Source: KBS-96 sp963722585
Lineage (GTDB): Bacteria; Acidobacteriota; Terriglobia; Bryobacterales; Bryobacteraceae
Direction: 5' to 3'
Assembly: GCA_963722585.1 (NCBI GenBank)
Contig: CAVRNU010000017.1
Coordinates: 244,605-308,604 of the forward strand
Length of the DNA: 64,000 nucleotides
In this document: one piece after another, positions 34,679 through 43,798 of the stretch
Numbering within the stretch: position 1 is the stretch's first letter
Layout of the letters: every line of letters begins with the position of its first letter
Notes under the pieces: model-generated
Seen by the model: only the letters and a program-made list of their open reading frames with translations
Database searches by the model: none
What the model was told of the DNA's origin: nothing
Program-made: the position numbers and the translations under genes

Positions 34679-36435
34679 AAGCCGTACACATCGACGCTCG
34701 CCGCATAAGTCGGCACAAAGAGCTTGCCGCCGTTCACAACCGGTGGGCAGAACTTGTTGTATGTGTACGTTGGGCTGCTCCACAGCAGCCTGGTCGCGCC
34801 CGTGCCGTCCGAATATTTGCCGAAGGCCTGAGCGTCGTATGCATAGACGCGGCCGGTCGTCACCTCGCGATTCGCGTCGCCATCGGGGACACAGGCCCAG
34901 AGCACGCCGGCGTCGCCGCCTTTGGCCGAGAGGCACATCATGCCTCCGGGCATGCCGCCAGGCGGAACCGGCGACTGCGCGGAGGCCATCTCGGCGGAAT
35001 TCGCCAGAAACGTGACTTTGCCCGTCGCATCGACTGACCACACGCGCAGGTTGCCGTTCTCGCCCCAGCAATAGAGTCGCGGGCCGCCGGCGCTGTTCCA
35101 ATACACCGGCGTCGAGTGCATGTGATGCGTCCGGTTGAAATAGAGCTGGTTCAAGTTCGCGATGTTGGCAGGCGCGGCATCGACCGAGTACCCGGGAAAG
35201 AACGTGAACCACTGCGGCGGAGTCTTCAGCTTCGCGTAGTTTGCGGCCGGACTCTTTTCGAGGTCGGCGAGTGTGGTCTCGCCCATCGAGCGCCAGCCGA
35301 GTACGTACAGGATGCCATCTTTGCCGGCGCCCAGGACGAGCTGTAGCGCGGGAATGAGCGTTACGCCGCCCGAGCCGAGATCCATGTCGTCCCAGTCGCC
35401 GCCGCGGGCCGAATCGAGAAACGGCGACCACCAGTCGACGGGCATGATGGATTTCCCGTCGTAGTGCAGTTTCACAAATGACTCGCCGAAGTTTTTCACG
35501 CCGTCGAAATCTCCGTTGCCGGTGATCGCGTAGAGGTAGCCCTGCGTATCAGCGGCGAGGCCCTGGCCGGCCATCCAGATGCCGGCGCCCGATCCGGTGG
35601 GCGTCGAATTCCATTCGGTCACGACTCGCCACGAAGCGACATCGACCGCGCTCACGTAGCCGTGCGCACCGTGTGCGGTCTCCTGGATCGTGCCCCACGG
35701 GATGAAGATGGTCTTCACGCCGTCGATCTCCGTGAGCACCAGGCTCGCGCGCTGCTTGCGCTGCGTGGAGCCGGCCGCATCCAGCGCGATCGCCGGCCGG
35801 ATCTCCGCGCCGTTCGCGAGCGAGATCTCGTGCAGCTGATGCCGTCCCTTGGCGGCCGTGCCGTCGGGGCTGGACCAGGTCACGACGTAAAGCGTCGTTC
35901 CGTCGATCACGCCCGTCGAGAGGATGCCCCAGTGGTCGTTGATGAGCCAGCCGTCGATTTGGCTCGTCCCCGTGATCGGCGTGCCGAGCTGCATCATCCA
36001 CAGGGTCGCGCCGGTGTTCGCGTCGAAGACGTAGACTTGGTTCGCCATCGTCGTGCAGACGCAGAGATCGTGAACGCTGCCATTTGCGAGTTTCATCCGC
36101 GGCGCGAACAACGGCTGAGCTTCGATGCCGCGTTTGTCGCCCACAAGAGCGAGCGAGAACAGCTTGCGCAGCGGGGTTTTCGAGAGCGCCTGCGGCGTCA
36201 GAACCGTTTCTTGCAGATAGGTACCATGCCGGAAGTTGTTCGCCGAGCGCGTGACAACCGGCTGGATCACGCCAGTTAGAGAGGAGGCGCGGGCGGTCAT
36301 GCGGGCCTTCGCCGCTTCGCCGGCCTTGTCGATGTTGCCCAGCCGCGGCATCTCGTCGAGGTTCGTGGGCTTGCCGGTCGATTGCGCGAGCAGGGGCGCA
36401 GCAACGGAACCGAGAAGAAACTTGCGGCGGTTCAT
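34675..36435 (-). CDS. Tat-exported PQQ-type beta-propeller protein
   Basis: 586 residues. The N-terminus MNRRKFLLGSVAAPLLAQ is a twin-arginine signal. The rest has repeated propeller blades with strand patterns such as VYVFDANTGATLWMMQLGT, GILSTGVIDGTTLYVVTWSS, GYLYAITGNGDFDG, DGILYVLGW, GNLRVWSVDATGKVTFL and GRVYAYDAQAFG, like quinoprotein dehydrogenase or PQQ_2 propellers. No haem CxxCH and no full set of PQQ-ligand motifs are evident, so enzyme activity is doubtful. It is translationally coupled on both sides inside the phage operon, which is unusual for a periplasmic propeller. Confidence 0.72.
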   Translation of the reverse strand: MNRRKFLLGSVAAPLLAQSTGKPTNLDEMPRLGNIDKAGEAAKARMTARASSLTGVIQPVVTRSANNFRHGTYLQETVLTPQALSKTPLRKLFSLALVGDKRGIEAQPLFAPRMKLANGSVHDLCVCTTMANQVYVFDANTGATLWMMQLGTPITGTSQIDGWLINDHWGILSTGVIDGTTLYVVTWSSPDGTAAKGRHQLHEISLANGAEIRPAIALDAAGSTQRKQRASLVLTEIDGVKTIFIPWGTIQETAHGAHGYVSAVDVASWRVVTEWNSTPTGSGAGIWMAGQGLAADTQGYLYAITGNGDFDGVKNFGESFVKLHYDGKSIMPVDWWSPFLDSARGGDWDDMDLGSGGVTLIPALQLVLGAGKDGILYVLGWRSMGETTLADLEKSPAANYAKLKTPPQWFTFFPGYSVDAAPANIANLNQLYFNRTHHMHSTPVYWNSAGGPRLYCWGENGNLRVWSVDATGKVTFLANSAEMASAQSPVPPGGMPGGMMCLSAKGGDAGVLWACVPDGDANREVTTGRVYAYDAQAFGKYSDGTGATRLLWSSPTYTYNKFCPPVVNGGKLFVPTYAASVDVYGL

Positions 36436-38138
36436 AGGGTTTGCGGCGCGGAATAGGTAACGGCTACGGTGAAGGGAACAGGCGCCGTCTCACTTGGCAG
36501 GGCCTTGACCTGCAGCGTGTGCCAGCCCGTCGCAGTCGTCGAGCCTTCAAGTCCCTGCTCGTCACCACTGCCGGTGCTGCGCAACGGAATGGATGCGCCG
36601 CCTGGATCGAGGATGCGCCACGAAACGGCCGGCACGCCGACCTGCGGGCCGATTTGGATCAGACTATTACCGGTGCACCAGAGCCGCTGCACGGTCGACC
36701 AGCTCGGGCCCGCCGGCGGAATGTCCAGATCTTCCGCACCTTCGAAGACCTGCGTCGTGGGACCGCCGCGGATTTCGTTCGGCTGATCGATGCCGGCCCG
36801 CGAGAAGCAACAATAGCCTTTGCCATTGTCGTTCGGCGGGATGTAGATCGTGACCACGCCGTTCTCGTCGGTCCACTGATCCCAGGTGTTGCCGGTGTAA
36901 TCGTGCAGATGGACGTTGGGGCCGAACGCGGTCTGTACTGTGACGGTCTTCCACCCGCCCCAGACATCGTTGTTCAGCCCCACCAATAGCCCTGGCGAAC
37001 TCAGCCGTTCGTACACAACGAATTGATATTCGGCATGCCGCCAGGCGGTGAATCCGTTGGCGAGATGCTCATGAATCCAGATGAGGTTGTCGATCCAGGG
37101 CTTGAGACCGTAGCAGTATTTGTCGGTCGAGTAGTCGCGGTAGTAGACCGAAGGCCAGCCCTCGGACGTCAAGATGAACGCATAGCCGAGCACCTTGTTG
37201 TAGATGACCGCGCCGAAGCCATCTGTATCGCTGTCGGCGTTCTCGATGAACGTGACGGCGTACATGCCCCACGGATAGCCGAAGGAAGCGAGGCCGGTCG
37301 ATTGAAGCTGCGTCATGTCCCACTTCGAGCCGTTATTGCACATGCTCTCGAGGTTGTATTTGACGCTGAAATCGTACGCATAGCAGCGCATGCCGGTGGC
37401 TCCTACCCACCACTGGAGCATCGAGCGGTTGCCGTCGGCACATTCGCCGATGACGGGCTTGCCGGCCATGGCTTTCGCGTTCGCCCATTTCGTGATGGCC
37501 GCGAGCGCCTGGCCCTTGGTGTCGTCATCGCGGCAACCGTCGAGATCGAGGCGGCTGTAGAGCCAATCGCCGGCGTCGATGAGGCCGTCCATCACGTAGC
37601 CCTTCGGAATCGCATTTATCGGACAGAGCTCGTCACCGAAGCCGAAATCGTCAGAGACCGGTCCGTCGATGGGATCGCGTGGAACGCCGCCCGGCGTGGT
37701 GCAGCTGCAAAAGCACTGCGGGTCTTTCGGGAAGCGGCCGGCTGTTGATCCGCCGGCGGCAGAGTAGTGATAGACGCCCTTGTCGCCGCCGTACCTCTGG
37801 TGCGGGACCCAGTCGGCGATCAGCTCGAGCCCGTTAGCCTTCGCGATCGCGCACATGCGCTGCAGCCGCTCGGCCGAGCCGAACCGCGTGGGCTTGTCCT
37901 CGCTGCCCAAGTCGTACTCGTTGAAGACACCGTAGCCGTCCGAGGACGGCGAGTCGCCGCCGATGGTCATCGAGACTGGCGGCAGCTGGAGTGTCTTGAA
38001 GCCCGCCTCGGCGAACGCCTTGCACTGCGAAGCGATGTGATCGTACCACCAAGGATCGCCATCTCCGTCACTCGGCGCGGGAACGGAAATCGTCGGATCC
38101 GCCTGCCGTCGATAGGCAGCTTGTAGAATGACGCCCAC
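36432..38138 (-). CDS. GH13 alpha-amylase-like protein with altered active site
   Basis: 568 residues with the GH13 barrel (about 1-400) and beta-sandwich domains behind it. The nucleophile region reads LDLDGCRDDDTKGQ (Asp205), the acid/base region VIGECAD (Glu232) and the third Asp region FIENADSD (Asp302). The transition-state histidines are missing: region I has DWVPHQRYGG instead of DVVxNHxxGG, and region IV has NAD instead of NHD. Thus the catalytic triad is kept but sugar-binding histidines are lost, so activity may be weak or altered. No signal peptide. GTG start at 38138 with GGGGG upstream; stop overlaps the propeller start. Confidence 0.78.
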   Translation of the reverse strand: MGVILQAAYRRQADPTISVPAPSDGDGDPWWYDHIASQCKAFAEAGFKTLQLPPVSMTIGGDSPSSDGYGVFNEYDLGSEDKPTRFGSAERLQRMCAIAKANGLELIADWVPHQRYGGDKGVYHYSAAGGSTAGRFPKDPQCFCSCTTPGGVPRDPIDGPVSDDFGFGDELCPINAIPKGYVMDGLIDAGDWLYSRLDLDGCRDDDTKGQALAAITKWANAKAMAGKPVIGECADGNRSMLQWWVGATGMRCYAYDFSVKYNLESMCNNGSKWDMTQLQSTGLASFGYPWGMYAVTFIENADSDTDGFGAVIYNKVLGYAFILTSEGWPSVYYRDYSTDKYCYGLKPWIDNLIWIHEHLANGFTAWRHAEYQFVVYERLSSPGLLVGLNNDVWGGWKTVTVQTAFGPNVHLHDYTGNTWDQWTDENGVVTIYIPPNDNGKGYCCFSRAGIDQPNEIRGGPTTQVFEGAEDLDIPPAGPSWSTVQRLWCTGNSLIQIGPQVGVPAVSWRILDPGGASIPLRSTGSGDEQGLEGSTTATGWHTLQVKALPSETAPVPFTVAVTYSAPQTL

Positions 38139-38165
38139 TGAAAGGACCCCCGGTTTGGTGTTTAA

Positions 38166-38822
38166 CTACCCTTCAATCGCCTCGAAGAAAGACTGCGGGA
38201 ACTCCGTCTTCGCGACTAGCGGCCAGTTGTTCCGTCCAATCCGCTGCGCGCTCGAGGTGTTCGCGCCGTGCACGCGGGCGATTAACATCTGCCGGCCTTC
38301 GGCCGAGACAATGCCGCCCGCCTTCTGCGCCTCAAGCACCATGGCGTTGTCCTCAGCAACGCTGATATTGGGGAACTTGTGCGCGGCCCAGAACTCGCGC
38401 CGGTAGCACATCGACGCGCCGCACGCGTAGCCGGCCGGGCCAGTCCAGCGGTAGCCGAGGCCGTTGCGCTCGTCCCAGAACAGCAGCGAATGGCACCCTG
38501 TCATTGGCTTGCCCGATGCGAGCAGGAGTTCGACTTGGTCGCCGATGCGGTTCGGCGCGCTCCAGTCATCCGAATCCCAATGTATGATCACCTCGCCGCG
38601 GGCTGTTTCGCAGAGCACGTTGCGTTTCGCGCCGATCGTCAAACGAGGCCTGCGTAGGTAGCTCACACAGTGAGCCACGGGCGGATCGGCGAACGACGGA
38701 TCGTCCTCATCGTCGAGGATGACTAGTTCGCGCCGTTCGTATGTCTGCACGAGAAAGCAGTCGAGCGTGACGCGGGATAGCGTCGGCCGGCTGCGCGTCG
38801 GCATGATGGCGGAAACGAACAT
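38166..38822 (-). CDS. GT2-fold glycosyltransferase (cassette copy 3)
   Basis: 218 residues from the ATG at 38822. It starts FVSAIMPTRSRPTLSRVTLD, has RELVILDDEDDPSF, IGAKRNVLCETARGEVIIHW and the metal motif WDSDDWSAP, then AEDNAMVLEAQKAGG. GT-A fold, soluble. First gene of the cassette, 27 bases before the GH13-like gene. An ATG at 38849 or 38882 would add residues that look less typical. Confidence 0.8.
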   Translation of the reverse strand: MFVSAIMPTRSRPTLSRVTLDCFLVQTYERRELVILDDEDDPSFADPPVAHCVSYLRRPRLTIGAKRNVLCETARGEVIIHWDSDDWSAPNRIGDQVELLLASGKPMTGCHSLLFWDERNGLGYRWTGPAGYACGASMCYRREFWAAHKFPNISVAEDNAMVLEAQKAGGIVSAEGRQMLIARVHGANTSSAQRIGRNNWPLVAKTEFPQSFFEAIEG

Positions 38823-39259
38823 CACTTCAAGTTGTGCCGTAAGGATTCGCATCGTCACGGAGCCGATGCAAGCAAGAAGCAATGTTTGTCCCGAAACGCA
38901 GCATGAACGTGCGCCAGCCGAAATACCTGCGGTTCGTTCTTCGGTCCCCGATACACGAGCGACTCCACGGTTTTATGTCAAGCGACGCTTTATCAACAAA
39001 CAACGATGAGCGCTTCGACCAATACAGCGGTTAACACCATCACCCATGGCGTGCGGCACAACGATTCTTTTGAGACAGCTTCCAATCCTTGTAGAGCGGC
39101 GAGCGAAAGAAGAGCCTGGGTACCATGGCGACGCATATTAGAGCAACGACAAGTATTTCCACCTCGAGCAAGAGCGTCAGTCAGATTGTTAGCGGGCATC
39201 CGCCTTAGGAGCCAACCACGGCCTCCGACACTCTGGCGCAACGGCATTCTCCAACCCAG
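38823..39259. other. Intergenic region before the glycan cassette
   Basis: About 440 bases between the split TPR gene and the first cassette glycosyltransferase. One minus-strand frame near 39150-39030 would encode a 38-40 residue peptide with a membrane helix (VEILVVALICVAMVPRLFF) but no solid start, so I do not call it. A promoter for the cassette could lie here. Confidence 0.35.
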
Positions 39260-40895
39260 CTAGCGGGAAGATATGGTACACAGCCCTTTGTACGTTGGGT
39301 CGAGGTCTGCGGCGATACAGAACCGATCCGCGGCGTCGTCCGGATTTCCGGCCAGACGAAGGCTTTCACCCCAGCTTTTGTATCTATCCGCAAGGGTACG
39401 GCAGAGAGGTTTATCTATTTTCTTTTTTTCGGGCAGATGTGGCCACTGGGCGACGAGGTCTTTCCAGGCAGTGTATGCGGGTTCAAATCCGGCGTCACTC
39501 TGAATAGCTGCTTGGAATTGGCCTATGGCTTCTTTATATCGGTGTTCCTTGCTGTAGATCTTGCCTAACTGGTAATGCGTAGGAGCATGGTTCGAATTAG
39601 CGCGAATGGCTTGCCAGTAGTACTGTTTGATTTTTGAATCATTATCTTTGTCTTGCCGGAGCTCGGTCTGTCCAAGCCCATAGAAGCTAAGAGCGAGGAG
39701 CTGGTTCGTCAGATTGATGTTTAGACGAGATTCAGCCTTGGCGCTTTGTATCTCGTTTTTGCTAAGTGATGCTCCACAGGCATCCGGGGCGCTCCCATAA
39801 AGACATTTCCGAGCAGACTCACGAATTTTACTTGCCAGTTTGTTGGCGGCCCCAAAGTAATCGTTAGCTTCCTTCGACTGTGACATAGATGCGTACAGGA
39901 AGCCTAAATTATTTTTAGCTGTAGCCTGGACGACAGCGGTACTGCCAATAGATTTTGCATTCGGCGTGCGATTGAGAACTAAACGATATTCATCGATTGC
40001 TTCTTTGATGGGATGATGATCCTCCCTCACAAGAAGATTTGCTGAATAGAGTTGCGCCCAAGCAACGTCATCGTCGTCACTGTTCTCCTGGATTCCGGCC
40101 GCTCTCGTGTAGAAGTCTTTGGCACCCTTATGATTCCCTTCTCGCTCCGCGATGACTCCCAACGCCAGATAAGCGTGGGCACTTCCACCTTTTTGTAAGG
40201 TGATCGCTTGTTCATACATCCGCGCTGCCCGGTCGTAGTCATTTAGACCAACGTAAATGTTTCCACGAGCAATGTATCTCGATGCGAGTGATTCCGTCTG
40301 TTCATCAACAAGTGTTCTCTCTTCGACACCATCGGCCGTGACGAGGGCCAATTTGCGGATCGCCTCCTCCGCGCTGTCAGCGGTAAGAGTGCTCGTCAGC
40401 GTTGTGGTATGTCTTGACCACCAGTGATAGCCCAAGATTGAGCGAGACGGCTCAGGATATTCGATCGTGTACCGGATCAGGACCCTAGTTCGCTGCGGAT
40501 CCAGTATTTTAGGCACTGAAGAATCTCGTTCATCGAGAAAGACAATCTCGCCGGCGATTTGAGTTGGCCGGTGACCTATGCTCGTTCGGAGGACCTCAAT
40601 CAGCGATTGGAGTGTGAATGAAGTCAGGGGAACTTTGATGTCTGGTATCGTCGATTGATCAAACGACGATACGACATGCTGTCCATCAATATTCTGCAAG
40701 ATTCCGTCATCTTCAGCCACTTCATCCTCCGGCCCGTCTGAATTGCTGGCCGCAGCGTCACCTGGATGAACTGGCTGCATCAGGGTGACGGTCGATCCAT
40801 TGCCATGAATGAACTGCACGACAGCATCACTAACTGCCTCCGAGGTGTAACCGCGGTCTCCGTATTCTTTAGGGACACTGAAGGGACGACTGCGG
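39260..40895 (-). pseudogene. Membrane-anchored TPR protein, C-terminal fragment (split by IS3-family element)
   Basis: The larger part of a gene interrupted at 40895/43223. Joining the two parts restores an unbroken frame of 606 residues: ...KIVVWS then RSRPFSVPKEYGDRGYTSEA. After a conserved SVPKE..GYT..AV segment and a domain with IGHRPTQIAGEIVFLDE comes a tail of TPR helices: NDYDRAARMYEQAITLQKGG, SAHAYLALGVIAEREGNHKGA, HAPTHYQLGKIYSKEHRYKEA and AAIQSDAGFEPAYTAWKDLV. It looks host-derived rather than phage. The upstream frame that continues into the IS element is an artefact. Confidence 0.7.
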
Positions 40896-41047
40896 TGGAC
40901 CCCAAGGCTGAGACAACCAGTTAACCCACTGTTCGCCGTCCGCTGAGATTTCATTGTACGGCGGGTTCCTTCGATTCCAGAATTGGGTCCATGTTCGATC
41001 GTGGACTCAATCTGACCTTGCGGGCCGTGCGCCGCCAGATCGCAGCC

Positions 41048-41935
41048 ATGCCTCACGAGCTCTACCTGATCCGTCTGATTCACTATCAGACCCGAAGAGC
41101 TTTCCCGGGAGAGCGCCTGTGGACCGCGGCCCAACTCGCCCATCCCGCCACACTGCGGTTCCTGCGCGTGCGCAACCGCGAAGGCTGCGACGTGTACATG
41201 CAGCCCTACGCCGAGAACCGCAATCCCGGCTATATCCTGGTGGACCTGGATCACAGCGGCCCCGAGGTGGTCGATACCATGCGGGCCGACGGTCTCGCGC
41301 CCTGTGTCGTGCTCCAGACCAGTCCCGGCCATCTTCAGGTCTGGATGCACGTCAGCACCACACCTGTGGAACCGGCCGTGGCCACCTTGATCGGGAAGCA
41401 ATTGGCCCAGCGCTACGGCGGCGATTTGGCCAGCACCGATTGGCGTCATCTGGGACGCTTGGCCGGCTTCACCAACCAGAAGCCGCAGCGGCGCAACGCA
41501 TACGGTCACGCTCCGTGGGTCAAGGTGCTGCAGGCTCATGCTGGCTTGGTAGCGCAAGCTGCCGCTTTGCTCCACGCCGCCCAAGGCGGTTGGTCTGGCC
41601 CATCGCAGCGGGCACACTCGCCGATCACGCACGCCGACACGGTGGCGTCCGCCAGGGAGGCTCACATCTATGCCGAATGGTTGCACCGTCTGCGGATTGT
41701 CGAACGCTTCTCCCAACCGGATTGGAGCATTGTCGATAAATGGATCACCAAGGAACTGCTGCGCCGTGGAATGGCCGCTCCACAAATCGCGGCCATTCTG
41801 CGCGCCGGCAGTCCGGGTTTTCCGCGCCGCCACTCGCAACCCGAAGACTATCTCAGCCGCACCCTCGCGCGTGCCGCGAACGAGCTCGATGCCGCTGCTT
41901 TTCCCCGGCACGATCGTTCGCTTCAGGATTGGTGA
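41048..41935 (+). CDS. RepB-like DNA primase-family protein (IS passenger gene)
   Basis: 295 residues. The N-terminal half carries an AEP-primase-like pattern: FLRVRNREGCDVYMQPYAEN, GYILVDLDHSGPEVVDTM with a D-x-D pair, CVVLQTSPGHLQVWMHVS, and RYGGDLASTDWRHLGRLAGF, interrupted here for length. This is the RepB-family/primase-polymerase fold of plasmid and mobile-element replication proteins. The C-terminal part is helical. The ATG at 41048 starts PHELYLIRLIHYQTRRAFPG, typical for the family; an ATG at 40991 lies 19 codons earlier. It lies wholly inside the IS inverted repeats. Confidence 0.7.
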   Translation: MPHELYLIRLIHYQTRRAFPGERLWTAAQLAHPATLRFLRVRNREGCDVYMQPYAENRNPGYILVDLDHSGPEVVDTMRADGLAPCVVLQTSPGHLQVWMHVSTTPVEPAVATLIGKQLAQRYGGDLASTDWRHLGRLAGFTNQKPQRRNAYGHAPWVKVLQAHAGLVAQAAALLHAAQGGWSGPSQRAHSPITHADTVASAREAHIYAEWLHRLRIVERFSQPDWSIVDKWITKELLRRGMAAPQIAAILRAGSPGFPRRHSQPEDYLSRTLARAANELDAAAFPRHDRSLQDW

Positions 41936-41967
41936 TTGCTCCCGCCCCTCGCTCCTGTGTGGAATCT

Positions 41968-42821
41968 TCATGCCGATATCCTCGCGGCTGGCCGCGGCCC
42001 CAGCCTGCTCTCAAACTGCGCCGGCGAACGGTAGTCCAGTGCCGAGTGCAACCGCTTTTCGTTGTACACCTTCTCCAAAAACTCGCCGATGCGCGCGCGG
42101 GCGTCGATCAAATTCCGATATTCGGTTCGGTATACCTCTTCGTATTTCAGCGTCTTCATGAATGACTCACAGGCCGCATTGTCCCAAGGGTTCCCCTTGC
42201 GACTCATGCTGATGTCGATGCCCTTCTCTCTCAGCAGGTCCGTGTACTCGCCGCTGGCATACTGCACCCCACGGTCCGAATGATGCACCAATCCGGGCCG
42301 CACCACTCTCCGCTCCAGCGCCAGGCGCAGCGCCGTCAGCGTCAACGAATCGTCCAGCCCCTCGCTCAGGTGCCATCCGATCACGCGCCGCGAATACGCA
42401 TCCAGAATGACCGCCAGGTAAACGAACTCCTCCTCCAGCCGGATGTATGTGATGTCCGCCACCCATAACTGATCCACGTCGGTGAGGATCATCGATCCCC
42501 CCAGGTTCGGATAGATCTTCAGCCCGTGTGCCGAGTCGGTCGTCACCACGAACTTCCGCTTTACCACGCACAGCAGATTGTCTTTCCGCATCAGCCGCTG
42601 CACTCGTTTGCGATTAACCTCCCAGCCGCGGGCCTTCAGCTCCTGTGTAATGCGTCGGCTGCCATAGCTCGGCCACTCCAGCGCGATCTTCTGCATCTCG
42701 TCGCGCAAGTCCATATCCGCCGGCCCGGCTTCTCCGGGTCCAGAAAACGGTAGTAGCCCGCGCGGCTGAATCCGGCCACTTCACACATGCGGATCACGCT
42801 CAACCGGGTCTCGGTCTTCAC
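41968..42821 (-). pseudogene. IS3-family transposase OrfB with one-base deletion
   Basis: The N-terminal part (GTG at 42821) reads ETRLSVIRMCEVAGFSRAGYY and FLDPEKPG, then the frame breaks near 42720. The main part continues from DMDLRDEMQKIALEWPSYG to 41968 with the rve catalytic core: WVADITYI, HHSDRGVQY and the DDE glutamate in NAACESFMKTLK. One missing C in GGCC(C)GGCGG explains the break (expected GPADMDL). The GTG overlaps the OrfA stop. The OrfAB fusion made by normal -1 frameshifting would be prematurely ended, so this copy is probably inactive. Confidence 0.8.
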
Positions 42822-43159
42822 TTCTTTTTCGACCTGCTCGTAGAAAGCGCGCCGTTGTTCAGTGCCCGCAGCAGGCGCTGCTCCTCGACATGCTGCAAGG
42901 CTCGCTTTAAAAAATCGATCTCCATGGCCTGCTGGCCGACCTTTCGTTCCAGCTCGGCTACCCGGCTTTCTTCGGCGCGCTTCTTGCCCACACCGCTGAA
43001 CGCGTGCTCGCCGTGTTCCTGCAATTCGCGCCGCCAGCGGTGCAGATCACTGGGATTGACCTCCAGGGCGCGTGCCACCTCGGCCACGCTCTGTCCATTG
43101 TTCAGGCGGCGTACCGCCGTCTGCTTGAAATCCTTGGTGAATTTTCTGCGAGATCCCAT
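42818..43159 (-). CDS. IS3-family transposase OrfA
   Basis: 113 residues. A helix-turn-helix (FTKDFKQTAVRRLNNGQSVA, ALEVNPSDLHRWRREL) is followed by a leucine zipper (ESRVAELERKVGQQAMEIDF), as in IS3/IS911 OrfA, which binds the terminal repeats. Starts 56 bases inside the right terminal repeat. Confidence 0.85.
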   Translation of the reverse strand: MGSRRKFTKDFKQTAVRRLNNGQSVAEVARALEVNPSDLHRWRRELQEHGEHAFSGVGKKRAEESRVAELERKVGQQAMEIDFLKRALQHVEEQRLLRALNNGALSTSRSKKK

Positions 43160-43222
43160 GTTCCAGTTTTCCCCTTTCGATGATTTTCAGGGGTTAACTG
43201 GCTGTCTCAAAAATGGGGTCCA

Positions 43223-43407
43223 CTCCAGACCACAATCTTGTCGGTTGTCGCAACGTAGATGGCAAAGCCGGACAGTATGGCACAGATAATAAGTAGAAAT
43301 TTCGTCGACCGAGAGGAAGCCCACTTCCAATAGCCTGTTAACGTTTTTCTTAGTGATCGAGAACGGATCGGTGATTCGCTAAATTGGTTCGTCGTTTTAG
43401 ATTCCAT
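43223..43407 (-). pseudogene. Membrane-anchored TPR protein, N-terminal fragment
   Basis: The first 61 codons of the gene whose remainder lies at 39260-40895. ATG at 43407 with AGGGATG upstream. It encodes a basic cytoplasmic segment (RSRSLRKTLTGYWKW) and one membrane helix (FLLIICAILSGFAIYVATT), ending in KIVVWS where the IS3-family element enters. Confidence 0.65.
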
Positions 43408-43798
43408 GGCAATCATCCCTGGGGGGCGCTCATAAAACACAGCTGACCCAGAATCGCTCTCCGCGATCGACGAAAACAAGCGCATTCCGCATCTTTGCGC
43501 GAGCGCACCCAACAAAGAGACAAAGAGTCTGACGGAATCGCCTTACTTGGCCTTAGACGTGGATTTCGGTTTAGCAGTTAGCAATTCGGTTACCACTACG
43601 CTTCGAGGCCGATTCTTTGTCAAAGGAGAGGTGGTTTTTTTGAGTATGCAATGCGGTATGAGATCAGGCGAGGTCTAATTTGGAATAGGACGTGCGTTCG
43701 CGATGGTTTTGTCGAGCTCTTGAACCAAAGCGTCTCGCAAGTAACAGATTCCGTTCTAGAGGGTTGGTCGGCTTGGTTGTTGGTCGTGAACACGAGTG
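43408..43798. other. Intergenic region between major capsid gene and TPR gene
   Basis: About 390 bases with no gene recognised. On the minus strand TTGACA occurs at about 43625, followed 17 bases later by GTAGTG, a weak promoter candidate for the TPR gene. The region marks the entry of host-like DNA into the phage operon. Confidence 0.35.

Larger units (their letters stand above)
40896..43222 (-). mobile_element. IS3-family element with a primase-like passenger gene
   Basis: 2327 bp bounded by imperfect 32-bp inverted repeats. Both ends read inward TGGACCCCA, four mismatched bases, TGAGACA, one mismatch, CCAGTTAACCC (27 of 32 identical). It contains orfA and orfB on the minus strand and, convergent to them, a RepB/primase-like gene of about 300 codons between orfB and the left end. 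Removing 40896-43222 joins the flanking TPR gene exactly in frame. No target duplication is visible. Ordinary IS3 elements are 1.2-1.5 kb, so the extra kilobase is a passenger. Confidence 0.8.

Noticed and set aside
34679..35431. Upstream extension of the small Cys-rich gene.
   Set aside because: It is antiphase to the beta-propeller gene and shows arginine-rich shadow composition.
40985..40991. GGGTCCA at 40985-40991 and 43216-43222 as a 7-bp target duplication.
   Set aside because: The real left end is the inverted repeat starting at 40896; excision there gives a better protein join and matching 32-bp ends.
40955..41971. A minus-strand frame running from 41971 through the left IS end into the TPR gene as one 903-residue protein.
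   Set aside because: Its first third is antisense to the primase-like gene and lies inside the IS terminal repeats; the true gene is rejoined with the fragment at 43223-43407.
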